Below are positions 56,481 through 64,000 of a stretch of 64,000 nucleotides of DNA, in pieces. The stretch comes from Leucobacter chironomi DSM 19883 (GTDB lineage: Bacteria > Actinomycetota > Actinomycetes > Actinomycetales > Microbacteriaceae): the NCBI RefSeq assembly GCF_000421845.1, contig NZ_ATXU01000005.1:62001-126000 (forward strand), read 5' to 3'. The translations under genes and the position numbers were made by a program. Each line of letters begins with the position of its first letter. The stretch's first letter is position 1. The notes beneath the pieces were generated by a model. The model made no database searches. It saw only the letters and a program-made list of their open reading frames with translations, and was not told where the DNA came from.

Positions 56481-56522
56481 ACCCAAAACGATTTGTGAAA
56501 AACGTTTTGGGTGCAACGTTTC
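56481..56522. promoter_or_regulatory. LacI-family operator array
   Basis: Three CG-centred sites with 14-bp spacing: CAAAACGATTTG (centre 56489/56490), AAAACGTTTT (centre 56503/56504) and GCAACGTTTC (centre 56517/56518). The first two also form a larger palindrome, ACCCAAAACG (56481-56490) with CGTTTTGGGT (56503-56512). CG-centred AT-rich palindromes are what LacI-family dimers bind. It lies between the importer operon and lacI. Confidence 0.75.
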
Positions 56523-56580
56523 GATAACGGAACCGGGTTTCTCCCCGGTGTTCGCACCCATCGCACCGGCGCCGTCCGGC

Positions 56581-56586
56581 TATCCT
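56581..56586 (+). promoter_or_regulatory. -10 box of a leaderless lacI-family gene
   Basis: TATCCT, then GACGGG, then the GTG start at 56593; lies about 60 bp from the operator array. Confidence 0.55.
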
Positions 56587-56592
56587 GACGGG

Positions 56593-57636
56593 GTGCAGCG
56601 CAGTGGCAGACCGACCATCAAAGACGTGGCGCGGGCGGCTGGCGTCTCCCCCACCACCGTCTCGCACGCCCTGAACGGCAAGGGCGTCGTGCGACGGGAG
56701 ACCGCCGAACGCATCGAGCGCATCGCCTCCGAGATCGGCTACCGCCCGAGCGCCATCGCACGCGGGCTGCAGAGCTCGCGACTCGGGCTGCTCGCCCTCG
56801 TGATCCGCCCCTTCCACAGCCTCGACACCTTCCTGCCCGAGGGCGTCGACTACTTCCTCCGCATCGCCGGCGCCGCGTCGCTCAGCGCAATGGAGCGCGG
56901 CTACAGCATGATGCTCATCGACGACCCCACACGCCCCGGCGTGCCGCCCAGCGCCCTCGCCGCCGACGCCTACATCGTGACGGAGCCCTTCGAGAACGAT
57001 CCCGTGCTCACCATGCTCTCGGAGCAGCGCATCCCCTTCGTCACCGTCGGCGCCGACCCCGCACGACGCGGCCTCTTCCACTCGATCGACGAATCCGCGG
57101 GGCAGCAGGCGCGCACCATGATGAACCACCTCTCGGAGGCAGGAGCACGACGCATGGCGCTCGTCACCGGCACCGACCGCAACGACTGGAACCTCGGCTC
57201 CCGCCAAGCGCTCATCGAGTGGAGCGAGGCGCGAGGTCAGAAGCCGCTCGTGCTGGCACTGCCCGAGGCGGAGGGCGAGCAGGTCGGCGATCGGGTCATC
57301 GACCACTTCTTCTCAGGAGATCCCACCGATCGCCCCGACGCGATCTTCTGCCTGACCGGCCGTCACGCGGCCGGCGTGACCGACGCGGCGATCCGACGCG
57401 GTATCCGCGTACCCGAGGACCTGCTCATCGCGGCAGGGTCGGGGGCGATGCAGAACCGCACCTCGAAGCCCACGGTCACGACGCTCGACCTGCGCCCGGA
57501 GCAGACCGCGCAGATCGCAGTCGAGGCCGCCGTGGCCCTTGCGGAAGGACGCCCCGTGGCGGAGCCGCTCACGGCGCCGGAGGCCACGCTCGAGATCCGC
57601 GAGTCCACCTCCCGGGCGCCCGTTCACGCGCCGTAG
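56593..57636 (+). CDS. LacI-family transcriptional regulator
   Basis: 347 aa. The N-terminal helix-turn-helix is PTIKDVARAAGVSPTTVSHA with the hinge helix region RPSAIARGLQSSR; a periplasmic-binding-protein-like effector domain follows (about 65-340). It is divergent from the second importer operon and the operator array is in its own 5' region, so it probably represses the importer/C45 operon and itself until an inducer binds. The GTG start is favoured because conserved sequence begins there and a TANNNT box is six bases away; the frame is open 40 codons further upstream through the operators, which argues against that longer start. Confidence 0.9.
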   Translation: MQRSGRPTIKDVARAAGVSPTTVSHALNGKGVVRRETAERIERIASEIGYRPSAIARGLQSSRLGLLALVIRPFHSLDTFLPEGVDYFLRIAGAASLSAMERGYSMMLIDDPTRPGVPPSALAADAYIVTEPFENDPVLTMLSEQRIPFVTVGADPARRGLFHSIDESAGQQARTMMNHLSEAGARRMALVTGTDRNDWNLGSRQALIEWSEARGQKPLVLALPEAEGEQVGDRVIDHFFSGDPTDRPDAIFCLTGRHAAGVTDAAIRRGIRVPEDLLIAAGSGAMQNRTSKPTVTTLDLRPEQTAQIAVEAAVALAEGRPVAEPLTAPEATLEIRESTSRAPVHAP

Positions 57637-57733
57637 CCGCCGCACGACACGCACCGATCCGCGCTCCGGCGCCTCGTCCTCCGCGCACCGGGCGCCTGAC
57701 CGTCGACCGGTGCGGCACGCAGCTTCGAACGCA

Positions 57734-57767
57734 GCAGGGGGCCGGCGCCGAAGCGCCGGCCCCCTGC
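57734..57767. terminator. bidirectional intrinsic terminator between lacI and icd
   Basis: A perfect 15-bp GC-rich stem (57734-57748 with 57753-57767) and a CGAA loop between convergent genes. Confidence 0.75.
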
Positions 57768-57790
57768 GCGGACCGCGGGGCGAGTGAGGA

Positions 57791-59005
57791 CTACGCCAGT
57801 CGCTGCTGCAGGTTCTCGTCGATCGCGGCGAGGAACTCCTCAGTGGTGAGGTAGCTCTGATCCGGGCCGACCAGCAGCGCCAGATCCTTCGTCATCTTGC
57901 CCGACTCGACGGTCTTGATGACGACGTCCTCGAGGGTGTGCGAGAAGTCGATCAGCTCCTGGTTCTCGTCGAGCTTGCCGCGGTGCGCGAGACCGCGCGT
58001 CCACGCGAAGATCGAGGCGATCGGGTTCGTCGAGGTCGGCTTGCCCTGCTGGTGCTGACGGTAGTGGCGGGTCACGGTGCCGTGGGCGGCCTCGGCTTCG
58101 ACGACCTTGCCGTCGGGGGTCGCCAGCACCGAGGTCATGAGACCGAGCGAGCCGAAGCCCTGCGCCACGGTGTCGGACTGCACATCGCCGTCGTAGTTCT
58201 TGCAGGCCCAGACGTAGCCGCCCTCCCACTTCATGGCCGAGGCGACCATGTCGTCGATGAGGCGGTGCTCGTAGGTGAGGCCCGCGGCCTCGAACTGCTC
58301 CTTGAACTCGGTGTCGTAGACGTCCTGGAAGATGTCCTTGAAACGGCCGTCGTAGGCCTTGAGGATCGTGTTCTTCGTGGAGAGGTACACCGGGTAGTTG
58401 CGCGAGAGGCCGTAGTTGAGCGAGGCGCGCGCGAAGTCGCGGATCGAGGCGTCGAGGTTGTACTGCACCTGGGCGATGCCGTCGCCCGGCGACTGGAAGA
58501 CCTCGAACTTCTGCGGCTCGCCGCCGTCCTTCGGGGTGAACTCGACGGTCAGCGTGCCCTCGCCCTGGAAGCGGAAGTCGGTGGCGCGGTACTGGTCGCC
58601 GAATGCGTGGCGGCCGATGATGATCGGCTTGTTCCAGCCGGGCACGAGGCGCGGAATGTTGGAGATGATGATGGGCTCGCGGAAGATTACGCCGCCGAGG
58701 ATGTTGCGGATCGTGCCGTTCGGCGAACGCCACATCTTCTTCAGGCCGAACTCCTCGACGCGGGCCTCGTCGGGGGTGATGGTGGCGCACTTCACGCCCA
58801 CACCGTGCTTCTGGATCGCGTGCGCCGCGTCGATGGTGACCTGATCGTCGGTCGCGTCGCGGTGCTCCATGCCGAGGTCGTAGTAGTCGAGCGTGACGTC
58901 GAGGTACGGGTGGATCAGACGGTCCTTGATGAACTGCCAGATGATGCGCGTCATCTCGTCGCCGTCGAGCTCGACGACCGTACCTTCAACCTTGATCTTC
59001 GCCAA
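57791..59005 (-). CDS. icd: NADP-dependent isocitrate dehydrogenase
   Basis: 404 aa, normal for the eukaryote-like dimeric type. Oxidatively decarboxylates isocitrate to 2-oxoglutarate in the TCA cycle. Segments include [38 protein letters not shown] with the substrate-binding Ser, [37 protein letters not shown] and [16 protein letters not shown] (NADP binding). I chose TTG 59005 because GGGAGA lies upstream and gives the expected N-terminus LAKIKVEG; a GTG four codons earlier is possible. A palindrome lies about 70 bp upstream. Confidence 0.96.
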   Translation of the reverse strand: MAKIKVEGTVVELDGDEMTRIIWQFIKDRLIHPYLDVTLDYYDLGMEHRDATDDQVTIDAAHAIQKHGVGVKCATITPDEARVEEFGLKKMWRSPNGTIRNILGGVIFREPIIISNIPRLVPGWNKPIIIGRHAFGDQYRATDFRFQGEGTLTVEFTPKDGGEPQKFEVFQSPGDGIAQVQYNLDASIRDFARASLNYGLSRNYPVYLSTKNTILKAYDGRFKDIFQDVYDTEFKEQFEAAGLTYEHRLIDDMVASAMKWEGGYVWACKNYDGDVQSDTVAQGFGSLGLMTSVLATPDGKVVEAEAAHGTVTRHYRQHQQGKPTSTNPIASIFAWTRGLAHRGKLDENQELIDFSHTLEDVVIKTVESGKMTKDLALLVGPDQSYLTTEEFLAAIDENLQQRLA

Positions 59006-59052
59006 CGCTTCTCCCACTCTCGTATTCCGTATGTATGAAGCCGCCGCCCATC

Positions 59053-60354
59053 CTACCCGAGAGCGGCTGGGATATCTCGACATCGAGATATATCGGGGGT
59101 CCGGCCGCCGCGGATCACCCCGGTGACGCGCAGATCGGGATCGAGCACGACGGCGTCCATGCGCCGGCCGACGGCGAGATCGCCCACGTCGCCCCAGCCC
59201 ATCGCCCGTGCCGGGTTCGCGGCCGTCAAACGCACCGCCTCCCGCAGCGCATCGTGCCGGCCGGCCGCCGCGCCCTCGACCCAGTCGCGGAACAGCCCGT
59301 CCATAGTGGCGGTGCTCCCGGCGATCGTGCCGATGCCCGCCACGCGCGCGACACCGCCCGAGACCTCGACGTCGAGCGCCCCCAGACGGTAGGCGCCGTC
59401 ACCGCACGCGGCGGCCCCCATCGCGTCGGTCACGAGCATCGCCCGTCCGGTGCCCCCGTGGGCGGCCGCCCACCGCGCGAGCGCGGTATGCAGGTGCGTG
59501 CCGTCGGCGATCAGCTCGACAGCGACCCGCGGATCCTCGAGCAGCGCGAGCACCGAACCCGGCTCACGGTGGTGCAGCGGGCGCATCGCGTTGAAGAGGT
59601 GGGTGGCCACCGTGGCGCCGGCGTCGATCGCGCGGAGGACGCAGTCGTAGTCGGCGTCGGTGTGCCCGATGGCGACCACCACCCCCGCGCGCACGAACCG
59701 CTCGATGGCGTCCATCGCACCGGGCAGCTCGGGTGCGATCGTGACCATCGCGATCGCGTTGTGGGGCGCGGATCCGGATCCGCCGCCCGCCACCGCCTCT
59801 GGGCGCGGCTTCGCTGCTCGACCCGCGCCCTGATCCGCGTGCGGATCCGCAAGCTGGCCCGCGAGCGAGCCCGCGCGCAGCAGCGCGTCGATCTCCGCGG
59901 GATCCGGCTCGCGCAGCAGCGCGGGATCGTGCGCCCCCGCGCGCTCGGGGCTCAGCCACGGGCCCTCGAGATGGATCCCACGCAGTTCGCCTGCCGCGAC
60001 GAGGCCGGCGAGCATCCGCACACCCTCGAGCAACCGCGCGGGGGTGTCGGTCACGAGACTCGCAAGGCTCGTCGTCGTGCCGTGCGCGAGATGCGCCGCG
60101 CGCGCCCGCCGCGCGAGCTCCGCTGAGCCGTCGGTGTAGCCCGCCCCTCCGCCGCCGTGCACGTGCACATCGACGAAGCCGGGCACGAGCACGGCGTCGC
60201 CGAGATCGCAGTCGGCGGGCACGGGCGGGCGACCGCCGCCGACTCCCGTGACCCTGCCGCGCTCGAACGCCACCCAGCCCGGCTCGTGCACGGCCGAGGC
60301 CGTCACCACGCGTGCAGCGGCGACAAGGCCGGTGCCCGACGGCGCGCTCGTCAC
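59053..60354 (-). CDS. nagA: N-acetylglucosamine-6-phosphate deacetylase
   Basis: 433 aa. Removes acetate from GlcNAc-6-P to give GlcN-6-P. HxH in [11 protein letters not shown], metal Glu in [11 protein letters not shown], His in AIGHTDADY and [16 protein letters not shown], catalytic Asp in VTDAMGA. A Gly/Ala-rich insertion of about 30 residues (about 170-200) precedes the VTIAPELPG strand. The GTG start overlaps the stop of the nagB remnant (GTGA). The next enzyme, the deaminase NagB, is only a fragment here. The last 12 codons overlap a palindrome that may serve icd. Confidence 0.93.
   Translation of the reverse strand: MTSAPSGTGLVAAARVVTASAVHEPGWVAFERGRVTGVGGGRPPVPADCDLGDAVLVPGFVDVHVHGGGGAGYTDGSAELARRARAAHLAHGTTTSLASLVTDTPARLLEGVRMLAGLVAAGELRGIHLEGPWLSPERAGAHDPALLREPDPAEIDALLRAGSLAGQLADPHADQGAGRAAKPRPEAVAGGGSGSAPHNAIAMVTIAPELPGAMDAIERFVRAGVVVAIGHTDADYDCVLRAIDAGATVATHLFNAMRPLHHREPGSVLALLEDPRVAVELIADGTHLHTALARWAAAHGGTGRAMLVTDAMGAAACGDGAYRLGALDVEVSGGVARVAGIGTIAGSTATMDGLFRDWVEGAAAGRHDALREAVRLTAANPARAMGWGDVGDLAVGRRMDAVVLDPDLRVTGVIRGGRTPDISRCRDIPAALG
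59072..59091. promoter_or_regulatory. 20-bp palindrome upstream of icd, inside the nagA 3' end
   Basis: ATATCTCGA-CA-TCGAGATAT, 9-bp perfect arms with a two-base centre. It lies 67-86 bp before the icd start, and within the last codons of nagA. A candidate operator for icd; the regulator is not identified. Confidence 0.5.
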
Positions 60355-60641
60355 GCCGAGCCCTCCGGCAGCTGCTCCTGCACGTACTCGTAGTAGTCGT
60401 AGAACCGCAGCTGCGACGCTGCGGCCCGGTCGATCACCACGACCGCATCGGGGTGCAGTTGCAGCGCGCTCGCGGGGCAGATGCTCGCGAGAGGCCCCTC
60501 GATCATCTGCGCCACGGCCTCGGCCTTGCCCTCGCCCTGCACCACGAGCAGCAGCTGCCGCGCCTCGAGGATCGTGCCGAGCCCCTGCGTGACGCAGTGC
60601 ACCGGCACCCGGTCGGGCGCTTCGAAGAAGGCGGGAGGTGC
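60351..60641 (-). pseudogene. nagB: 3' remnant of glucosamine-6-phosphate deaminase gene
   Basis: About 97 codons. The remnant encodes the C-terminal third of NagB: VPVHCVTQGLGTILEARQLL, GEGKAEAVAQMIEGPLA, CPASALQLHPDAVVVIDRAA and a RFYDYYEYV tail. Normal NagB is about 260 residues; the N-terminal roughly 160, with the active-site Asp and the substrate loops, are missing. At the break the opposite strand begins a ROK kinase gene (ribosome binding site at about 60631-60637). The downstream GTGA overlap with nagA is retained, so the truncation looks like a rearrangement in a former nagB-nagA operon. No other nagB piece is in the window. Confidence 0.8.
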
Positions 60642-60644
60642 GGC

Positions 60645-61562
60645 ATGAACGGCGCCCTGCGGATCGGCATGGACATCGGCGGCACCAAGACCGAGGCGGT
60701 GGCCCTCGACCGCGACGGCACGGTCGTGGCGGTGGCCCGGATCGCGACGGTTGGGGGCCCGGACGGCGTGGTCGGCACGGCGGAGCGCGTGATCGCGATG
60801 CTCTCCGAGCAGACGGGGTGCGCGGTCGCCGAGTTCGCGTCGGTGGGAGTCGGGATCCCCGGCCGCATCGACCGCGAGCACGGCGAGGTGCACAACGCGT
60901 ACAACCTCGGCCTCGCGTGGCTGCCGCTGGCGGGGCGGCTCGCCGACGCCACGGGGCTGCCGGTGGCGCTCGACAACGACGTCACCGCGGCGGCGATCGG
61001 CGCCGCCCATCTCATGCGCCTCGACGGGGTGGTGGCCTACCTGAATCTCGGCACAGGGCTCGCGGCGGGCCTCGTGATCGACGGCGCTCCGGTCAGGGGC
61101 GCGCAAGGCGTCGCCGGGGAGATCGGTCATCTGCCCGTCGACCCGCTCGAGCGCCCCTGCCCGTGCGGGCAGCGCGGCTGCATCGAGACGGTCGCGAGCG
61201 GTTCGGCGCTGAAGCGGTACTGGCCTGCCGGCGGGGACCACCCGGGGAGGGTGCTGCTCGCCGCGGTCGATGCCGGCGATGTCGAGGCCGTGCACGCTTT
61301 CGAGCAGCTGGTGCGCGGTGCGGCGAGCTGCGTGCGGCTGCTGTCGCTGACGCTCGATCCGCACACCGTGATCATCGGCGGGGGCCTGCGCTTCCTGGGT
61401 TCGCGGCTGCTTGACGGCATCCGCGAGACGCTCGACGGCTGGGCCGCGCAGTCGCCCTTCCTCGGGATGCTCGATCTCTCGGGCCGGGTCGAACTGCTCG
61501 CCGCCGACTCCTCGGCGGCCGCGGTCGGAGCCGCGCTCGCCAGCGAAGGCCGGAGGCGCTAG
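60645..61562 (+). CDS. ROK-family sugar kinase or regulator-like kinase
   Basis: 305 aa. ATP-binding MDIGGTKTEAVALD at the N-terminus, catalytic Asp112 in LDNDVTAAA, GTGLAAGLV, and the ROK zinc motif: His162 in GEIGHLPV with Cys172, Cys174 and Cys179 in CPCGQRGCIE. No DNA-binding domain, so it is a kinase rather than a repressor; glucose, GlcNAc or another N-acetyl-hexosamine are plausible substrates, and the latter would fit beside nagA. ATG 60645 has GGGAGG upstream. Its 5' end abuts the nagB remnant. Confidence 0.9.
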   Translation: MNGALRIGMDIGGTKTEAVALDRDGTVVAVARIATVGGPDGVVGTAERVIAMLSEQTGCAVAEFASVGVGIPGRIDREHGEVHNAYNLGLAWLPLAGRLADATGLPVALDNDVTAAAIGAAHLMRLDGVVAYLNLGTGLAAGLVIDGAPVRGAQGVAGEIGHLPVDPLERPCPCGQRGCIETVASGSALKRYWPAGGDHPGRVLLAAVDAGDVEAVHAFEQLVRGAASCVRLLSLTLDPHTVIIGGGLRFLGSRLLDGIRETLDGWAAQSPFLGMLDLSGRVELLAADSSAAAVGAALASEGRRR

Positions 61563-61565
61563 CCT
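61560..61565 (+). promoter_or_regulatory. -10 box of a leaderless acetyltransferase gene
   Basis: TAGCCT, then GGGTTC, then the ATG at 61572. It overlaps the ROK stop codon. Confidence 0.55.
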
Positions 61566-61571
61566 GGGTTC

Positions 61572-62030
61572 ATGAGCGCTCTGAGACTCGAAGAACTGTC
61601 CGCCGCGACCATCGTGGCCGTGAACACGCTCGGCCTGAAGCCGGGCCAAGAGCAGTTCATCACCCCGGTCTCGTACGCCGCAGCGGCGGCCGTCACGCCG
61701 GTGCACACCGCCTGGCAGCGCGTCGTTCTCGACGCCGACCGCGTCGTCGGCTTCGTGCACGGAAACTTCGATCCGGATGCTCCGCAGGAGGAGTTCCGCG
61801 CCGCGCTCTGGCGCATCAACGTCGACGCCGAGGCGCAGGGCATGGGCGTCGGCGCCTTCGCGGTGAACGCGCTCGTCGAAGAGGCGCGCCGGCGCGGCGT
61901 CGGCCGTCTCACCGTGCTGTGGGAGCCCGGCGATGACGGCCCCGAGGGCTTCTTCCTGCACATGGGCTTCACGCCGATCGGAGAGACGCCCTACGGCGAG
62001 ATCATCGGCGCAATCGACCTCGCGGATTGA
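61572..62030 (+). CDS. GNAT-family N-acetyltransferase
   Basis: 152 aa. GNAT fold: substrate-side segment DADRVVGFVHGNFDPD, then acetyl-CoA loop VDAEAQGMGVGAFAVNALVE (Q/RxxGxG/A type), and LHMGFTPIGETPYGEI at the end. Similar to diamine/spermidine acetyltransferases; substrate unknown. The start has the leaderless TANNNT-N6 layout. Its stop overlaps the TTG start of the transporter gene. Confidence 0.85.
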   Translation: MSALRLEELSAATIVAVNTLGLKPGQEQFITPVSYAAAAAVTPVHTAWQRVVLDADRVVGFVHGNFDPDAPQEEFRAALWRINVDAEAQGMGVGAFAVNALVEEARRRGVGRLTVLWEPGDDGPEGFFLHMGFTPIGETPYGEIIGAIDLAD

Positions 62031-62974
62031 GCCGCCCGCTCCGCCCGGGCCCGCTCGGCTCGGGCGGTCGCGGCGTCCTCGTCTCTGTCGCCTCGTCGGT
62101 GCTCTTCGGCGGCATCTACTTCGTCACGCCGCTGCTCGCTCCGGCGTCGGCCGAGGCGATCTGGGGCATCCGCAACCTCATCACGATCCCGGTGATCGCG
62201 GTGGCGCTGCTCGCCATCCGGCAGTGGCACCTCATCACCGAGGTGGGGCGGCGCATCCGGCGATCCCCGGTGCTGGCGCTCGGGATCCTCGTCTGCGGCG
62301 TGCTCGTCGCCGCGCAGCTGTGGGTGTTCAGCTGGGCCCCGCTGCACGGGCGCGGCCTGCAGGTGGCCCTCGGATACTTCCTGCTGCCGCTCGTGCTCGT
62401 GGTGGTGGGCCGCGTCCTCTATCGTGACCGGCTGGCCTGGTGGCAGTGGCTCGCCCCCGCCTGCGCCGCCGCGGGCGTCGTCTTCGAGCTGGTCCGGGTG
62501 GGCGGAGTGTCGTGGGAGACACTGCTCGTGGCGCTCGGCTATCCCGTCTATTTCGTGCTGCGTCGTGCGCTCGGAATCGGCCACCTGGGCGGCATGTTCT
62601 GGGAGTTCCTGGCGCTCGCCCCCGTCGCGGTCGTCATGCTGGTGATCGAGATCGCCGATGGATCCGCCACGGCCGCGAATCCTGCGCTGTGGTGGGCCGC
62701 CCCGGTGTTCGCGATCGCCTCGGGCGTCGCCCTGATGTGCTACCTCGCGGCCTCGCGCCTGCTCACGATGAGCCTGTTCGGCCTGCTCAGCTATCTCGAG
62801 CCGGCACTGCTCATGATCGCGTCGCTGCTGAACGGCGAGCGGATCTCGCCCCAGGAGTCGGTCATCTACGGCGCCATCTGGGTTGCGGTGCTGGTGCTCG
62901 TGGTGGGCGGGGTGTCGCGGTTGCGGTCGGGGCGCGGATCGCCCTCCGCGGATCCTCCGCGGGACGACGTGTAG
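62027..62974 (+). CDS. RarD/EamA-type membrane transporter
   Basis: 315 aa with about ten membrane helices. The SSVLFGGIYFVTPLLAP first helix and the repeated layout match the RarD branch of the drug/metabolite transporter superfamily; LTMSLFGLLSYLEPALLM is the conserved segment near the C-terminus. Substrate unknown. Starts at TTG 62027, overlapping the acetyltransferase stop (TTGA), so the two are likely coupled. Confidence 0.87.
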   Translation: MSRPLRPGPLGSGGRGVLVSVASSVLFGGIYFVTPLLAPASAEAIWGIRNLITIPVIAVALLAIRQWHLITEVGRRIRRSPVLALGILVCGVLVAAQLWVFSWAPLHGRGLQVALGYFLLPLVLVVVGRVLYRDRLAWWQWLAPACAAAGVVFELVRVGGVSWETLLVALGYPVYFVLRRALGIGHLGGMFWEFLALAPVAVVMLVIEIADGSATAANPALWWAAPVFAIASGVALMCYLAASRLLTMSLFGLLSYLEPALLMIASLLNGERISPQESVIYGAIWVAVLVLVVGGVSRLRSGRGSPSADPPRDDV

Positions 62975-62977
62975 GGT
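62972..62977 (+). promoter_or_regulatory. -10 box of a leaderless csoR-like gene
   Basis: TAGGGT, then TCTCGC, then the ATG at 62984. The box overlaps the stop codon of the transporter gene. Confidence 0.6.
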
Positions 62978-62983
62978 TCTCGC

Positions 62984-63298
62984 ATGAGCGAAGCGACCGA
63001 CGCCTCCTGCGAGCACGACACCCACGGCTACATCGACCACAAGGACGATCTGCTGAAGCGGCTGCGGCGCGCCGAGGGCCAGGTGCGCGGCGTGCACCGC
63101 ATGGTCGAGAACGACGAGTACTGCATCGACATCCTGACGCAGGTGTCGGCGGCGACGAAGGCGCTCGAACGGGTGGCGCTCGCACTGCTCGACGACCACC
63201 TCGCGCACTGCGTCGCCTCAGCCGCCGCGGAGGGCGGCGAGGTGGCGGCCGAGAAGCTGCACGAGGCCTCCGCCGCAATCGCCCGACTCGTGCGCTGA
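62984..63298 (+). CDS. CsoR/FrmR-family metal-sensing repressor
   Basis: 104 aa. All-helical DUF156-type protein. The Cu(I) ligand pattern Cys47, His72, Cys76 (EYCIDIL, DDHLAHC) has the spacing of CsoR (25 and 4), so a copper sensor is most likely; other family members sense formaldehyde or persulfide using Cys with His or a second Cys. A second possible metal site is the N-terminal CEHDTHGYIDH. No copper exporter gene is in the window, so the target is unknown. Leaderless start layout. Confidence 0.9.
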   Translation: MSEATDASCEHDTHGYIDHKDDLLKRLRRAEGQVRGVHRMVENDEYCIDILTQVSAATKALERVALALLDDHLAHCVASAAAEGGEVAAEKLHEASAAIARLVR

Positions 63299-63430
63299 CG
63301 GTGCTGCGAGTCTGCGGCGCTGAGCTTCACGGCGCAGCGGTGTTGCGGCTCCCTCACAAATGACGGGTCGCTGAGGGGCGCCGCGTTGGAGGTGTCCTCG
63401 GGGCTTGCTGTGAGCGGACCATGCCCGCCG

Positions 63431-63436
63431 TAGACT
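63431..63436 (+). promoter_or_regulatory. -10-like box upstream of ppk2
   Basis: TAGACT, about 44 bp before the start codon of the polyphosphate kinase gene, which has its own ribosome binding site. No convincing -35 box was found. Confidence 0.35.
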
Positions 63437-63479
63437 GGGAAGTGCGCCCGCGCTGATCCACTCGAACCGAAGGAATCAC

Positions 63480-64000
63480 ATGGTCAACGGCCCCGAACAC
63501 GCGCCCGCAGACGACACCTTCGAGATGGCCGCTCCCGGCCAGATCGACGTCACGCCCGAGATCGACGAGATCGCCGAGCTGCGGCGCAAGGGCCGCGCTC
63601 CGAAGCTCGACGACGGCCCGGATGCGCCGTGGCGGCAGGGCTACCCCTACGACGTGAAGATCTCCCGTCGCGCTTACGAGCGCGAGAAGCGCAAACTGCA
63701 GATCGAGTTGCTCAAGCTGCAGGCCTGGGTGAAAGAGACCGGCCAGAAGATCGTGATCCTCTTCGAGGGCCGCGATGCCGCCGGCAAGGGCGGCGCCATC
63801 AAACGCTTCACCGAGCATATGAACCCCCGCGGCGCGCGGGTGGTGGCGCTGGAGATCCCCACCGAGCGCGAGCAGACGCAGTGGTACTTCCAGCGCTACG
63901 CGGCGCATCTGCCGTCGGCGGGCGAGATCGTGATGTTCGACAGGTCCTGGTACAACCGGGCCGGGGTCGAGCGGGTCATGGGCTACTGCACGCCGCAGCA
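63480..64000 (+). CDS. ppk2: polyphosphate kinase 2 (partial, cut by window end)
   Basis: About 173 codons shown. An acidic N-terminal extension (about 1-55) is followed by the PPK2 core: [19 protein letters not shown], Walker [20 protein letters not shown], and the [18 protein letters not shown] segment, which holds the Walker B Asp and lid residues. PPK2 makes nucleoside triphosphates from polyphosphate, or the reverse. ATG 63480 is preceded by GAAGGAATCAC, a good ribosome binding site. The C-terminus lies outside the window. Confidence 0.93.
   Translation, partial: MVNGPEHAPADDTFEMAAPGQIDVTPEIDEIAELRRKGRAPKLDDGPDAPWRQGYPYDVKISRRAYEREKRKLQIELLKLQAWVKETGQKIVILFEGRDAAGKGGAIKRFTEHMNPRGARVVALEIPTEREQTQWYFQRYAAHLPSAGEIVMFDRSWYNRAGVERVMGYCTPQ

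Noticed and set aside
56473-56592. A longer LacI-type protein starting 40 codons upstream
   Set aside because: The extra residues have no helix-turn-helix similarity and would be encoded by the operator DNA itself.
60351-61961. A full-length deaminase gene extending opposite the ROK gene
   Set aside because: The frame is open but the sequence opposite ROK has no NagB similarity and opposes a gene with complete ROK motifs; only the last third is NagB.

Overview
The window reads as chromosomal DNA from a high-GC actinobacterium, most probably a Microbacteriaceae member such as Leucobacter. This is inference from GC-rich coding, gene content and gene order; no 16S rRNA is present. The left half follows a gene order I recognise from actinobacterial chromosomes, including Mycobacterium: topA/tmk, tad pilus genes, acs, DUF4177-ridA, a class A penicillin-binding protein with PASTA domains, a metallophosphoesterase, asd-lysC, recR and dnaX. 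There are no rRNA or tRNA genes, no CRISPR array, no recognisable insertion sequence and no complete prophage.

Layout. 0.1-5.5 kb: iron-siderophore binding lipoprotein with a DtxR-like box, thymidylate kinase, an HPP membrane protein and topoisomerase I. 5.8-9.4 kb: a compact tad (Flp pilus) operon whose last gene fuses a pseudopilin-like N-terminus to an M23 peptidase domain, and whose F-type membrane protein looks like TadB and TadC joined. 9.7-22.9 kb: acs, ridA, PBP, metallophosphoesterase, asd, lysC (with an internal start for a beta subunit), recR and dnaX. 23.0-28.0 kb: ackA-pta (acetate overflow, complementing acs) and a phytoene-desaturase-like oxidoreductase. 28.0-28.3 kb: the SRP RNA gene, followed by tandem 65-66 bp repeats that copy its 3' end. 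28.3-35.0 kb: a large cell-wall-anchored subtilase-like protein and a heterodimeric ABC exporter. 35.2-37.2 kb: rplJ-rplL with an L10 leader and an orphan response regulator. 37.5-41.2 kb: a stand-alone YqaJ nuclease and an nfeD-flotillin-PH-domain operon.

The right third is accessory metabolism. Two peptide-type ABC importer operons lie in the same orientation. The first (41.3-48.1 kb) has an amidohydrolase, a substrate-binding lipoprotein broken by a frameshift in a G7 tract, a permease, and one protein that fuses the second permease with both ATPases. The second (50.0-56.4 kb) has the conventional five separate genes plus a C45 N-terminal-nucleophile acyltransferase/hydrolase; it is divergent from a LacI-type regulator with an ordered operator array between them. 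Together the second locus looks like a regulated uptake-and-deacylation module for an unknown amide or peptide. Then come icd, nagA with a 3'-terminal fragment of nagB, a ROK kinase that abuts the nagB breakpoint, an acetyltransferase, a RarD-type transporter, a CsoR-type regulator and the start of a PPK2 polyphosphate kinase cut by the window end.

A recurring signal is a TANNNT box exactly six bases before the start codon with no Shine-Dalgarno sequence (dnaX, pta, the oxidoreductase, a YrdB-like gene, lacI, the acetyltransferase, csoR), which predicts leaderless transcripts. The most notable observations are the pseudopilin-M23 fusion, the truncated nagB, the SRP-RNA repeat array, the three-domain ABC fusion, and the LacI/C45 importer locus.
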